A stretch of DNA of 64,000 bases from Schistocephalus solidus (GCA_017591395.1 WEDG01002894.1:248001-312000); one strand, 5' to 3'. Numbered from the stretch's first letter, positions 44,020-56,269 are shown. Notes: a model not told the origin generated them from the sequence alone. Made by a program: numbers and translations.

Positions 44020-45280
44020 CCAACTGAGCCAAACTCTAGACAGCGACTTTAGTCGGCAACATAATCGGAAAAAAACACTAAAGTCATGTAAGTGCTAAAC
44101 TGGAGTCAAACTACTGAGCAAAAAATAAGAATCTGGCTGTTGGCACGGCTTGGTAGACATTGTATTGGATCGATTGAAATGTAGGCAATCCATAACCAGG
44201 CATGCTCCTGTGAAAGTCAAGGATCCTACAGGATCCTACTGGATGTGAGACAAACGCAGATCAAAGGCTGTCTATATTTGGTGTATTTTCCGACTTCTTG
44301 CTCATAAACAATAGGATGTCCCAGTAAAATTAATTTTCAAAAATATGTCTGAAAATCACCCCAAAACAACTTTTCCCAAGAAGCTATCCAGATTGGTGTC
44401 ACACAATCGCAGTCCAGGTACCAAGCTATTGTCCATCAGCCTTTGTTACCCACTTATATAACGAATTAAGTAACGTTTGAAGAGCATTTTGTTTAAGTCG
44501 ACGGTTGTTAGATTTGTTGGACTAGGGTTTGTGTTGTTCGTGTCTTAGAAAACGATTGCGTGGGCTTTTAGTTCCACATTCACCGATCCGTAACTGCAAA
44601 ACAACTGCTTGGAACTTGAAGTGAAATATTTGTATCTATGAGAATATTCTGGAGAATTGGTTCGTTTTATTTTATTTTTATAATATCGCTTATTACTGGT
44701 GACTAAAAAAATTCATATATATATTTTTCCAAAAATGGGGCGAGAACCTTAATTGACGACACTGGTTACAAGTTGAAAAGCTTCAATGCAGACAACGTAC
44801 TTAAGGGGTCACTGATCTACTCGGATGTTACACGTGGTCTTGCCTCCAGCATATGCTTGTGCATATATTGTACCACTTACACGGAACCAACAGGAAAGTG
44901 ATTAAACACGATGGTGAAAATCAGTAGCTTTGGGAAGCAAGTACGGCGTATAATAATCTTATGGATGGCAGACATTCAAGCGCTGTCTGAAGCGATTGAA
45001 TTTTAAGGACTTTGCTGGCTGCAATCAACGCGAAATGCTACCTGAAATGTACTAGCTTCCGCTCAAACTACACAAGATTATGAATGTCAAATAATTTGCA
45101 ATGATTAAAATATTCTTTATGGTTTATGATCTCTGATAATTTTTGAAATTTAATGAGTAACTGAGGTGCCAGCCCTTTAGAACATGACATCTAAAAATAA
45201 TTCCATTTTATATGCGTACACCTAATACCAATAATATCCGTAGCAGTAAGCACAATATTGGTGTATGCATGCTCGCAGTT
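44020..45280. other. No recognisable gene
   Basis: AT-rich. GGATCCTAC occurs twice close together at 44221-44241. No coding signal. Confidence 0.4.
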
Positions 45281-45284
45281 CGGC

Positions 45285-45540
45285 TACGGCACTCACTCAT
45301 CCCGTTCTGCCTTGGGGCTCACTCTTGAGACCTGTCAGCAGCTACAAAGCGTCTAGTATCATAGGAAAATGAAAACTGCCGGCAAAGATAAGGGAGGCTG
45401 CAATGACCATTTCCGGTTAACGAACCCTCATCAGCCAGTCATTCCCAACCCAAGTTGGGTCAGCCCCCGAGACTCGAACCTGTGACCTGATGATTAGAAG
45501 TCCCACTTTATAACCCTTGAGCCACGGGCTCGTTGTCTTG
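45285..45540 (-). mobile_element. SINE, complete (-)
   Basis: Minus-strand order: GACAACGAGCCCGTGGCTCA (45517-45536, box A), GGTTCGAGTCTCG (box B, about 45468-45480), GACCCAACTTGGGTTGGGAATGAC, then the body with CTGATGA (45428-45434), GGGTTCGTTAACC and GGAAATGG (GAAA at 45410-45413), then CTCCCTTATCTTTGCCGG, then the 3' block GCTGACAGGTCTCAAGAGTG, AGCCCCAAGGCAGAACGGG. Stem II here has a different sequence from other copies (GGTT/AACC) but still pairs. Confidence 0.85.
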
Positions 45541-46179
45541 CCGTTTTCTATCGGTAATATTACCATTGTTGGATGCACGCTCACCGATTTGCCTAACCAC
45601 ACAGTGTTTTGTCTTCGTAAATCTCGCACTGAACTGTGTCGTACACATGAGTCATGCATAAAACGATGTCATAGGTGCGGTTTCTGAGCTATGAAAAATC
45701 TAAAATTTTTGCTGCAGTTTCGCTTTCAGATTACCGGATGCTGGATAAGCTGCTTGCTTTTGTTTTGGTCTTTCAAAAGACTACCGTAAAATGCGTGTAC
45801 TAAGGCTGCATATTGTAATTTTTTCATAGGTTTTCTACGCCTTCTAATAAAACGAAAGTCAAACAAGTGCCCGATAACTCTGGCTTTGCTATCATATCTA
45901 GTCAATTATTGAGAAATCATTTCCTTAGAACTGATCACTTCGTAGGTAATTAAGCTTTCCAAAATAAAATTTTACAATGAAGATTACAGATAAACCGCGT
46001 GACATTAATAGTGCTGTCACCATTAAAGAAAGTCAGAAATTTGATTTTTGCTCAACTTTGACCTAACAAATAGAAAGGTTACTACTCTTGAATAACTGAA
46101 GTACTTACTGGTTGTTCTTTCTAATGATGTTTTAATATCCAAAAATTAACCCTCGGACACAACTCGATCGTTAACACAG

Positions 46180-46610
46180 AGATAATGCCAAAGTTTTACC
46201 TAACCGAACCCGTTTCGATCCCTCGTCCAAATGCTTTACTTGCTTCATTAAATGCCCCCCACAAACGGACTCTGGAATTTTGCTCATGCTATACAGACAC
46301 AGACTGTAGCAGACTGCAGTTTGAGATCATTGGCAAACATAGCAATATCGCAGTCCAGTTCATTGGCAATAATCGTTGATATAGACACTGAACGAAATAG
46401 GGCTGAGAACAGAGCCTTGGGGAACACCACCCTCAACCTCAACCTTGGCCGACTGTTGGTAACTGATATGGACAGTTTTTGAGCGGCCAATTAGGTAACT
46501 GATCCTCGTCCAAATGCTTTACTTGCTTCATTAAATGCCCCCCCCCCACAAACGGACTCTGGAATTTCGCTCATGCTATAAAGGCACAGACTGTAGCAGG
46601 TTGACCCGTG
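46180..46610 (-). mobile_element. CR1-like LINE RT fragment between direct repeats
   Basis: The minus strand reads VVFPKALFSALFRSVSIS, then ANELDCDIAMFANDLKLQ, the end of the VPQGSVLGP motif and the YADD box of a CR1-like RT (here FAND, so catalytically dead). Nearly identical direct repeats flank it: 46221-46312 and 46504-46599 differ by only a few bases and by the length of a C run. Confidence 0.75.
46221..46599. repeat. Direct repeat pair, about 92-96 bases each
   Basis: 46221-46312 and 46504-46599 share CCTCGTCCAAATGC through CTGTAGCAG with about three substitutions and a longer C run in the second. The spacer is 191 bases. Confidence 0.95.
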
Positions 46611-46619
46611 ATATACCGC

Positions 46620-47690
46620 AAGGCCCAGCAGTTGCGTAAGATTGACTTTATAAAATTACAGAGCCCCGCTCCTTACCGAGTTTCCTTGGCGTAGTGCGCA
46701 TGCCGTCCACTTGTTGGAGCTCGGAAGTGGGGATGGGGTGACGCAACACGAATACAGGTCGGTTAGCTGACGCGTCACAGGCGACGCACGGATAGCACCT
46801 GTCCCTGTTACAAGACAACACCCACGGCATGATGACGTGGCCACCTTCAAGATAAGCTTCGGTCCGTTCGCCGCCAGCTATAGTTGCTTAAAGAGTGTTC
46901 AGTCAATGCATGCGTTTAGAGAAAGATAGTGATAAATATGTATTTGACGTATTGAAATGCTTTTCTTAAGGTATTTAGGAAAACTGAACTGTCAGAGACA
47001 TTCTATGAAACCAGCTGCAAATGGATTTCGAATTCATAGTCTACAGGAAGTGATCCTTTTCGATAGGTTACCATTTAATTTTCAGGTTTAAGCCGAAAAT
47101 TGCAAACATCTGCATTTATAATTTTTAAATTTGTGAAGCCTTCTCCATAGCGATGCTTTGGGAAAAGTTAGCATTTTTCCATGGACGCAAGCGGTTAGAC
47201 CTACCTAGCGATGTATATCCAAAAAATTATAAGGTCGTTGATGTACTCAACAGTTCACGCAGGTAATCTCAAGGTTAAGCAGTAACCAAATTTATTCGTT
47301 TTAGCTGCGGAGTTCCAAGTTGGAAATCTAGGCGTATTGCTGTATTGACGGTTACATTGGCTTGAAGCATTTTTGACTTTCGTAAATCCTCTGTCAATAC
47401 ACCCAGTTACTGAAATGTTTTAAGTGGTATCGTACATTGCAGGATTTGCAAGTGTCTTTACTGCTGTGAAATAATAAAAGAATTGGGTATAGGCGTATAG
47501 ATAGCAGAATCTAAAAATTATCGGCAAGTCATCGATATTAAGCAAGTGGCCAAGCATAATTCAAATGCTAACTTAGCATAACACGTTTTGAACTCGCCAA
47601 ACATACCACCACATTTTTCCTATGAAGCTCATTGGACTGGGGAAAGGTTAAAGTAACGATTAATACCGTCGGATGGGCGTCCCACAGCGT
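46620..47690. other. No recognisable gene
   Basis: A GC-richer 200-base patch (46650-46870) with short minus frames, then AT-rich sequence. No family recognised. Confidence 0.4.
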
Positions 47691-48075
47691 AGTGGGCTCA
47701 GGATAGTGACCTACGCGTGAATTGGCTTATAGTGATCCTAGACCTGCTCAAAATCTGCAGCACTCCCTCCTCCATCGGCCAGATGGACCTAGTGGAAAAT
47801 GGAGCCCTCCCGATTTGAGGCAGGTTCAGGCGCAGTGGCAAAGAAAGCTAAAAAATCCTCTACACGTGCCACGACATGGCCTGCCCCACAACATGGAGCA
47901 GACTTTTACCAGGGTGGTTCCTATCCCACCTAAGTGTGGTTACCGTGAAGGCCACATTTAGACGAAATCACTGAAGCCGACGTTTAATCCTGAGGGGATC
48001 TAGTTACCCAGCCAGTAGGCAGCCTTCCAAACTAGGATTACTAGCGCATCGTTATTAAATCAAGCGCGTCATCTA
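47690..48075 (+). repeat. Dispersed repeat family R, copy 3
   Basis: GTGGTTACCGTGAAGGCCACATT matches GAGTGCCATAAAGGCCACATT of copy 1; GCAGCCTTCCAAACTAGGATT, CTAGCGCATCGTTATTAAATCA matches the 3' ends of copies 1 and 2. A further fragment (GAGCCATTGCAGCCTGACTC) is at 48319-48339. Confidence 0.65.
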
Positions 48076-48079
48076 TCTT

Positions 48080-49480
48080 TATAGCGCTAGATGCGCGGAA
48101 GTGGTCTGAAACGGATTCCGCGGTATCGTTCTCACTCTTTCTCTCTCTTCCTTCTTACAGGCACTAGTCCATTGTCCAAGCCAGTTAACGAAATTGTGCT
48201 GAGACTGAACGCAAGGGCTGACAACTCTGCTCGGCCCAGCTGCACACGACTGACCAGGATTTCACGGAAACACAAAAGGGTCGAGCTGGATCCCAACTGG
48301 AGGGGTTTGAAGTACAAATGAGCCATTGCAGCCTGACTCACCGTCCCGAGATTTGAGTCCAATTTATTTTATGGAACTATATCCATGCGTCTTTGAACTA
48401 CCTAGTTGTGCAGTCAGCTTACTGAAAAATAGCAACATTTAAAGCGTTCCTTAATTATAAATATATGTCAACGGGTGTGCGTTCAGGCAAAAATATTCCA
48501 CGTGACAAAACGTTGTACTTAAAACATTTATCTAATATGTCATTTAACGTTAAAAAAACATGAATGGGCGAATTATACTTTGCGTTGCATCAAGGTAACG
48601 GCAGGCTTGAAAAAACTTTTCATCCGGATCCCATTTCAAGGTGACGCAGCAAGTGAACTCTTAAAACAGCGCCTAAGTCAAGCTGTATCAAACACCTTTC
48701 CAGCAGCTGATGCCCATGTACTAATATTGACTACTCCTACGCCAGCCCAGAGCACCTCTATGTGCACCTATTCCTTTACCTGATCCTATGGGGTGGAATA
48801 TATTGGTCGCATGGGCTGGTGTTTGTCCAAAACGATAAGAGAACACCTTCCAGCATGGCCAGGAAAAGGTCAAATAAAGAACATAAACAGCTCCATACTC
48901 AACAATATAGTAGACACGGATAATCACGTAGATGCCAGAGCTGCATTATAGATGATTACACGGTCCCCTAAAGCTAGCTAAAATTCATGGGAGAGCTTCT
49001 GTTGGCTACGGCAGAAGAGGCTGCAATCCGATTAAGGGAGCTGGCCCTGTGCGCCCAAGGGAACGCCATAAAGGTACCGCGATTACCATGGCCGAAAACC
49101 ACTAATTTAGCCACCCGCAGTTAATAACTTGTCATGGCAGCCACCGTCCGTCTGATGAGGATCAGAGGACTGACCGCAATTTGGATCCTCCACTTTCCCC
49201 CCCCTCCCCAGACAACCGTAATTTTTTTCTAACTTCCCGCATATTTAAATTAATTATACAGCTATATAAATGTAAGATCCTGAGGAGTATGTACTTAACA
49301 TAAACGTATACTCGCTAAATTATCTTTAATGAAAAATGCGCCAACGTTATTGCTATTGGAACACAGTGAGTAATATGTCCGGTAGCCTTGCAATTTCAAG
49401 GAGGATGGAAAGAAGAGAGAATTGTTTGTGTTTATGATGGCGCGCTGGTGCATATGGCTGTGCTGGTCAAGTTTCGTCCT
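48080..49480. other. No recognisable gene
   Basis: Short frames only. The 48091-48321 frame contains a pyrimidine tract ending in TTACAG that might be an acceptor, but the downstream peptide is not recognisable. Confidence 0.35.
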
Positions 49481-50394
49481 ATATGTGCTTAAAGACATAA
49501 GGGCGTCCGCAGACCGCATCGCATATTTCAATCACTCTGTTGGGAAAGAAATGCTTCCTTCAGTTCAGTCTCCTTGCTACCACGCCCTCACAAGCTATTA
49601 AAGGTGGTCAGCTTAAAAAAGTCGCCAAATCCAAGAAAACAGTCCTGACCCCTTGTATCAAGTCGCCTAGTAGCTGTTTGCAAAGTAACTGAAAGAGGTC
49701 GAGCTTGGACGGCCGTACTTTATAAGGCAGTGGGCATTAGCCAGCGACTGTCTTGTTTGCACGTCGTTTACACTTTTTGATGGCACCGTTGTCATTGCTC
49801 TTTGATGATCTCCAGACTTCAGTGACAACTTCTTATTGCAATCATACAATCGTCCAGAGTACTTTGCCTAAGCACTCTTCGTCGTACGTGACAAAAGCTT
49901 GCTTGCTGAGATACAAGTTTAGCAACTTGGATTTGGCTACTTTCGAGCAGTGGAGTCATGGTTTTAGCGAGATCGTGATCCACCCTACCAGATCCTTCTA
50001 TGCATCTGCCTGTTGTTGCGGTGTATCATTCAGATAGTACAGCCCCCAGTTCCGAGTACTGATGCTGTCGAGCTGCCAAATCTTGTTCTTATTAACATTG
50101 AACGAGAGGAGCCAGTGGCTTGATTATTGCTTGAGTCGATGGAACTTGTCAGTAGATGCGCTTCATCAGCTTCGTTGCGGATGACTTGCCAGAGCTTTAT
50201 CTCATCGGAAAATGAAGCAATAATGCAAATTAGTCCATGGGTGCAATCAACAGTAAATATGCCGAATGCAGTGGTACTAAAAATAGACCACTATGAAATT
50301 CCCTTCTCAAGGCGCGCCGACTGCTCGTCGATAAGATTGGCAGTTTGAGATCGACCGATAACGATTTTTCGGCAGATCGACTTTGCCGACAATT

Positions 50395-50580
50395 ATAAGA
50401 GAGAGTGGAATGGCCATGTCTGGCCCAATAGCTAGTCAGCTAGTCATACCCACCTCCAGGTGGTGCAAAAACCCGACGATCGAAAATGGCCATCTGTTGA
50501 TCATCTGCTGCAGAGCGGGAGGAGTGAGTTCCGTTAGTAATCGGTGAGCCTTCGTCAACGAGTGTCAATAATCCCGATTT
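50395..50580. mobile_element. SINE pieces in opposite orientations
   Basis: 50405-50485 carries a SINE body in minus orientation (on that strand CACCTGGAGGTGGGTATGAC, then CCAGACATGGCCATTCC). 50500-50580 carries a 3' block in plus orientation (GAGTGAGTTCCGTTAGTAATC). This is the same body-minus, tail-plus arrangement as at 10.1-10.3 kb. A complete plus copy follows at once. Confidence 0.6.
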
Positions 50581-50589
50581 AAACCTGCA

Positions 50590-50875
50590 AGTCAACGAGC
50601 CCGTGGCTCAATGCTTCGAGAGTTCAACTTCTGATCAACAGCTCGTGGGTCCGATCCTCGGGTGGAACACCACCTGGGGTTGGGTATGACTGGCTGACGA
50701 CGGCTAATAAGCCAAAAATGGTCATTCCAGTCTCCCTTGTCTTTGTTGGCAAAGTTCATTTGCCTATAATAATAACCGTTGTGCGGCTTCTTGCGGGGTT
50801 CGATAATGAGACTTAAGGCAGAAAGGGATGAGTGAGTTCCGTTGGCGATCGGTGATCGTTCGTCAACGAAAAAAA
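50590..50875 (+). mobile_element. SINE, complete (+)
   Basis: CAACGAGCCCGTGGCTCAAT (box A, about 50594-50613), GGGTCCGATCCTCGG (box B, about 50647-50661), ACCTGGGGTTGGGTATGAC, then the body with GACTGG (50688-50693), CTGACGA (50694-50700), CGGCTAATAAGCC, AAAAATGGTCATT and CCAGTC (50727-50732), then TCCCTTGTCTTTGTTGGC, then the tail GCGGGGTTCGATAATGAGAC. It lies inside LINE D, so it is younger than that element. Confidence 0.85.
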
Positions 50876-52099
50876 TGTTCGATTTTATTCAGAAGCTTGC
50901 CACTTACCTCTGCTTAGCTGAGTTTGTAAAAGGGACGCTGGTGGGACGCACTGTCCACGGCCTTCTTGTAGTCGAGTTTGACTGCGTGCATTGCATTTCC
51001 TCTATCTATTACTCTCGTTCGTTATTCCAGACAGTAGAGCAGATTCGCCAAGTAGGACCTGTCTTCTCGGATTTCATGCAGGAAATCGGAAAGTAGATTA
51101 TTTTGTTCTAGGAAGTGCATCGTTGCTTGTTAAAATATTGCCTCAATACCTTTACAGAGAATGCGTGTGAGGCTGACTTGTCAGCATTTGCTTTTAGAGA
51201 CCCGACTTCCACCCTTATACAGCGGTGTAACCCATGCCGATTTCAAATGTTCTGGCAGATATCCGGGACCATAGGATGTCTGGGAAAAAAATGAGAGCAT
51301 TTTTGCCAATTTTAAATCATAGTCGGTATCTCATCGGGACCTGTCGATTTTGATTGCTTTAGCACCAGCTGATCTGCTAGGATAATGGCTTCGGTGAACT
51401 AAATGGTTTCAATTATGAAAAGGTAACGCCTTCGGAAATCGAGTTGTACTCGTGACTTTTAAAGTTGATGATGCCAACCCGTCGTCAGACGACATGAACA
51501 ATTATGGCGACTTCTACGAAGTCACACTTCGAAGGGTTGAATCCGATTTTCTTAGCGAAAAGAGACCTGAGAAATTCTGAGAGAGGGTTGACTTACGCTC
51601 TATCTCCTTGTTGGCATTGCCTTCGACTGTCGTCAGTTGGGTTAAAGGGATTCCTGCTTCGCATGCTGTGTCTGATATAACCGTAAAATACCTTCGGATT
51701 CCCTGCGGTACGGTTCGATAGGACCAGTTCGAATTCCTTTCGCGCTTTGATAATAAGCCCCTTTACATAATTTCTCTGAATATTCTACAATCTTATAGAT
51801 GTGAGACTCCTGACAGTAAGACATTTCTTCCATAGTCTCCGCCTCTTGTTTAATTTAAGTTTAAAAGTTTACGTCAGCCAATGGGTCTCTTTTTCAACCT
51901 CTTTCTTTGAAGCTGACGTGTTTTCGATTAGCCTGAGCAGCGTTTCTCTGAACCCTTTACAGTCCATGATTGGGCTTTCGCAGAATGCAGGGTCACATTC
52001 AATGCGTGTAATGCAAACGGTCATTTAGTCGAAATCACCACGCTAAATATCTCAACTTACTCTCCTAGGTCTCCCGGGCATTAAAAGAGGTAGTATTCT

Positions 52100-55000
52100 C
52101 ATAATGGGACGACGTGGTTACTTTGAACAAGGGGAGGTAGACAAAAAACTTCATCAGTTCTCTCCTGCGGGTTTCGTGAAGGCAAGGACAAGGCAACTGG
52201 ATTTTTGGTTTGCAAGCCCTCTAGTTGAAAACACGACGTATTGAGAGAGAAATAAATTGAGAATAATGTGCAGGACGTGATCATAGAAAGTTAGTTCTTA
52301 GCTACGTGTCTTGGCTCCAGCTCATGTGAGCACCTTAAAGTCAATCATGGTCAAAATAGCCAGCCATGTTGCCAACATTTCCAGCCCCTCCAGCAGATGA
52401 GCATCCTCAGCGGGATCTCCACTCGGTGGTTGGTAGACTGTCCGGGCTTTGGTGAACCCGGTGCTTTACTAGTCAGGCAGATTGACTCGGAAGTAAAGGC
52501 AATTTATCAGTTCTTTTTTTCTGCAACTGTAGTACATGCTTTACGCCCTAGCTTTTCTAGTCTTAGCAATTGGTATCCAGGCAGGGTCAACTCACGGTCG
52601 CCCGAATGTTGAGACAGCCAGATTTATCTCACTGAGGTTACGGCTGAAGATCAATCGTAGAAGAGGATCTTTAGATAGTAAAGCTTTGATAAAACGCTAC
52701 GTTCATTGGTTAACATAAAGTTAAGTTTGGGATTAACGTGAGCTGTGGTTTCAAGTGGCTGGAAAGTTCGTCTAATATCTTGGGTGTGTGGTCATTCGGA
52801 TTGGACTCGTCCAGTGGGGGAGCGGTGGGTACTGAGCCTCTTTCTCTGTTCTAGGACTAGTAGGTGCCGATCCCGCCTCTCAAATAGCCGGTAGTCTGGA
52901 TGATAAAAACGTCTTGTTTTGAGCCTTTTAGGTTAAAGCGCCTGTGGAGAATGAGCCCGAAATGGTTCTTTCTGGACGAATTGTTTCTGGATGACTGTCT
53001 GCCTGTTCTCCTAGCCTGAAAGCTTTTAACATTTCAATTGTCTCGGTGGACTCCAAAACACTGGGTGTCCCACAACTCACTACACAGATCATTTTTCCTA
53101 TTTCTTATCAGGTTTCATTCAGAGAGGCGTGAAGTCACCAACATCTGACAGCTTCGGCTTTGTAGTTTCGCAAACACGTCAATTTATTGTCCATTGCTTT
53201 TCAGTTGGCGTTGGAACAGTATTACAATATTGACGCTTAGCAAGAGGTTTTTCAGCTCATGACTGTAGTTTATCACGAGTTGGAGAGATTTTATTGGCAT
53301 GAGGCTACTTCAACACGTAAAACAATTAAAGTCTCCATGGCAAATTTCTTAAAACAGGATCCGTTCTTGACAAACCCCCAGTTAAATACCTGTTACTGCC
53401 AACACTGATGACAAAACCGAACTCCAGAAACAGGCCCTCGTGCAAAGCCATCGACCGGGAATCTGGAGGGTTGTAAAGGAATTTGAAAGCGCAAAAACAT
53501 GATCCATGGGGTTGATAAGAAGAGTGCTATAGCTCTAACCGTACCGACTTCAGGTTTTTCAAACGCATCAAGCGGATGATTACGATGCTCGTGTGGAACT
53601 GTGAATCACTTCTCTGTCATTCCTAAAATTACCTCCAACTCTTAGCGAACCAAACAACTGTCACGTTTTGGGACAAACAAGCCTAGCAAAACAATTTTAG
53701 TGCATAAATGAGACTCTGGGTCATTTTTATTTCGCGATGCACCCAGTAAACTGCCCACCCATGCTGGGTAAAAGTAAATGGAGATGTTCCGGGAAGTTGA
53801 AATTCCACAACTTCAGATAAAAATTGACCTTGCTAATGCATGTCTTCAACAAGACGTGATGGCCGCTCACTATTGTCGGTTATTTAAAGATTTTCTGAGC
53901 ACTAAGTTCCCTGACTGATCAATCAGTCCCCTGACCTCACACGCTGTAACGTTTTCCTCTGCGGCTACAGTAAAAGCAAAGTTCATTCCAATAGACACCT
54001 TGCTCTGGCCCACTGCCTGCAGCTAGGTCGGATACAAGATGCAGCAACCTCAGGGAGGCCTGCGTCCGGAGGTGACGGAAGGTTTCAAAATGGATGTTCT
54101 CATTTGAAGTTAAATTGATTGTTTATAAGGCTTTGCACCTTGAGGGCTAGTCCAGCAAATAAATCTAAAATTATTCTTTTAGTGAGGATAAAAGTATGGG
54201 GAAGCTTAGTTTTTCGTGATGTTTTGGAAACCCTATATTAGTAACTAGACCTTTTTTCCACGTTAGGTTGGCACTAGATTCAGAGAGCCCCTGAATTATT
54301 GGACACTGTTCTTCAGCGACTACATTTTTATTTTCTACTGTGATGTCATTTCCTAAGGGATATGACGCTCGGTCGGTATTTTCCAGTGGTAGAGAACATA
54401 TGCTTTTTTGCTGTTTCTTTATATTTGACTCTCGTTTTGATGGACTTTAAAGAAACCTATGGAACAGATAACTGTGAGTAAAAATATGTGGGTCTGATGG
54501 TTGACCCAATACCAGGGCCCATGCTGCGTCCGTCTAACTGAAAATGCCTCTGCAAATCACTAAGGGATGGATGGATGGGACAGTACTCGAAGTTACGGCT
54601 TCGGATGCTGCCAAAACATCATTCGAAAGCAGCTGCCTATTTCCGTTCGCATTTTCATCACTGCATTTCTTGCTTTCTTGCGTTTCCTGGTTTTCCTGCT
54701 GCCCGCTTTCGTCTTAGTTTCCACAGTGTGTTCTGGGGATGTTTTAACTGGTACAACAAGCATCTATGACGTGAATTTTGTCAGAGGTCCACTCTCCCAA
54801 CTTCTAACTACTCCTACATTATTTAAATTCGTATCTTCAACTGTATCTAAGCCGCATTGTTATAGAGTTTTCATATTTTCTGTCTCATTCTCAAGTTGAT
54901 TAGTCCTTACTGCTAAAATCTGACACCCACCAAAAATCCTCTCTGTATGTAAAACATTTGCCCAACCTAGGAGAATTTTAATAGTGAATGTCGCAGTTGT

Positions 55001-55500
55001 GCAGTGGTCGAGGGAATAAGGTTTACCGTTACCCAAGTTACGGCAGAGCTCAACACTTTTCAGTGAAGAGATTCTATTGGCTACCTCCCAAGCCACTGCA
55101 TCCAGTGGAACGTCATAGTTCGAAAACACATCTGATTTTACTTGATGAGAAATATGCGCTGAGTTTCGTGGGGCCAGCGTCTCTAGAGTCCAGGGTCTCT
55201 CCTTTCCAAGACCCAATTTCACTTTGTGGCCCAGGCAATTTACTGGCACTGACATTGAGCAAAAGTGTCTGGCAGAGAAAAAGCCACCTGTCAACGCGTG
55301 CCGCACATTTCCTGGTGGATTTCACGACGCACAGGTTTTACACTCAAAGGGGGTGGGTTGCTTGGATTTCACATGGGTGATGTGCTATTAAGCAAGAGTT
55401 AAAGAACACGCTTCCAATAAACATGAGATATGCCTTCTCCCTGAGTATGGGTGACGTTGCACATGTTTGTGTGTGATTTAAAGGCCAGCAGGACGATGTG
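52100..55500. other. No recognisable gene
   Basis: No family recognised. 54860-55380 carries long overlapping frames on both strands (149 codons on minus, 131 on plus) in balanced composition; neither resembles a known protein, so I leave it as an unclassified, possibly repetitive segment. Confidence 0.35.
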
Positions 55501-55528
55501 TGGGAGTGATAGGGGTGGTGGTGATTTT

Positions 55529-55896
55529 TTATCTGTGATGTCTTACCTTAGGCTTTCCTGGAGAAACATAAAGTCTGCTAGGTCCGTGCGGTGACCGAAT
55601 GTGCACTGGTAGTGCGGGTCGTTGAGCAGAGGGCGGGTATATATTAGTGCACCTGGCACTGGTTTGTCGTTCCCAGTGCGATGAATTTGCAGGAGACTGA
55701 CTAGACCGATATGTGATGTGCATATACGCTGGCAGTTTGGGTAGAATAGGTTTGTAGCTGTTCTGTTGGTGGCAGTCGCGATGCTGCAACTGAGAGTGAC
55801 GCTGGTAAAGAGGAGTTGGTAGTACTGAAGATGGGGAGTTGCTGGATGTGTGAGGTTGTTTCCACATTTAGACATTGAGTAGAACACTAATGTCAT
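55529..55896 (-). pseudogene. C2H2 zinc-finger relic
   Basis: The minus-strand frame reads NCQRICTSHIGLVSLLQIH, then RTGNDKPVPGALIYT and CTFGHRTDLADFMF. This is the same family as the copy at 41.5-42.0 kb (SHIGLVGHLRIH, EPVPGAPTY), but one finger cysteine and one zinc-binding histidine are lost. A serine/threonine-rich stretch precedes the finger. Confidence 0.65.
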
Positions 55897-56269
55897 GAAT
55901 GCTTATGTAGCCCAATACGCCCATGTGGTGATTGTGTGGAGTGTTTAAGCAGTTGAGGTGAGTAGGCCGAGGCGTTGTGTAAAAATACGATCTCAATGAC
56001 CATAAGTTATAATTCAGTTTAAATCAGTATATATAAGGGAGATAGGCAGAGCCTTTGAAACCCTTATTTACTGATAGACTTTAAAAAAATTCATATGTAA
56101 GATGGTGATGTGGATTAAAGTATACTGATCATTGATTTCGCAACGCACTCAGTCAGAACAACCAAAGAAGCAGTTGGCCTGCACTTCAAGTTGGGCGAAG
56201 GTCGTCTTTAGTTTGTGTTGGTGATCTCGGAGATTTGTAGTTTGCCAATTCAAAAAATTAGCCATTTTT

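Larger units (their letters stand above)
49490..52020 (-). mobile_element. LINE D: decayed CR1-like element (-)
   Basis: Reading down the minus strand, 51833-51600 corresponds to the basic linker before the RT (RNYVKGLIIK.., EFELV type residues in a shifted frame). 51400-51120 holds the degenerate start of the RT (GPDEIP-like residues) and the fingers. 50230-50130 retains a decayed FADDI-box region, and 49960-49690 retains the SHCSKVAKS-like stretch after the palm, aligning with 57650-57690 of LINE A (CTACTTTCGAGCAGTGGAG against CCACTTTCGAGCAGTGAGA). Frames are broken throughout. SINE sequence at 50395-50875 interrupts it. Exact ends are uncertain. Confidence 0.6.

Noticed and set aside
54860..55380. 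Overlapping open frames of 149 codons (minus) and 131 codons (plus)
   Set aside because: Neither resembles a known family and no pair of splice sites supports either; cannot choose between them.
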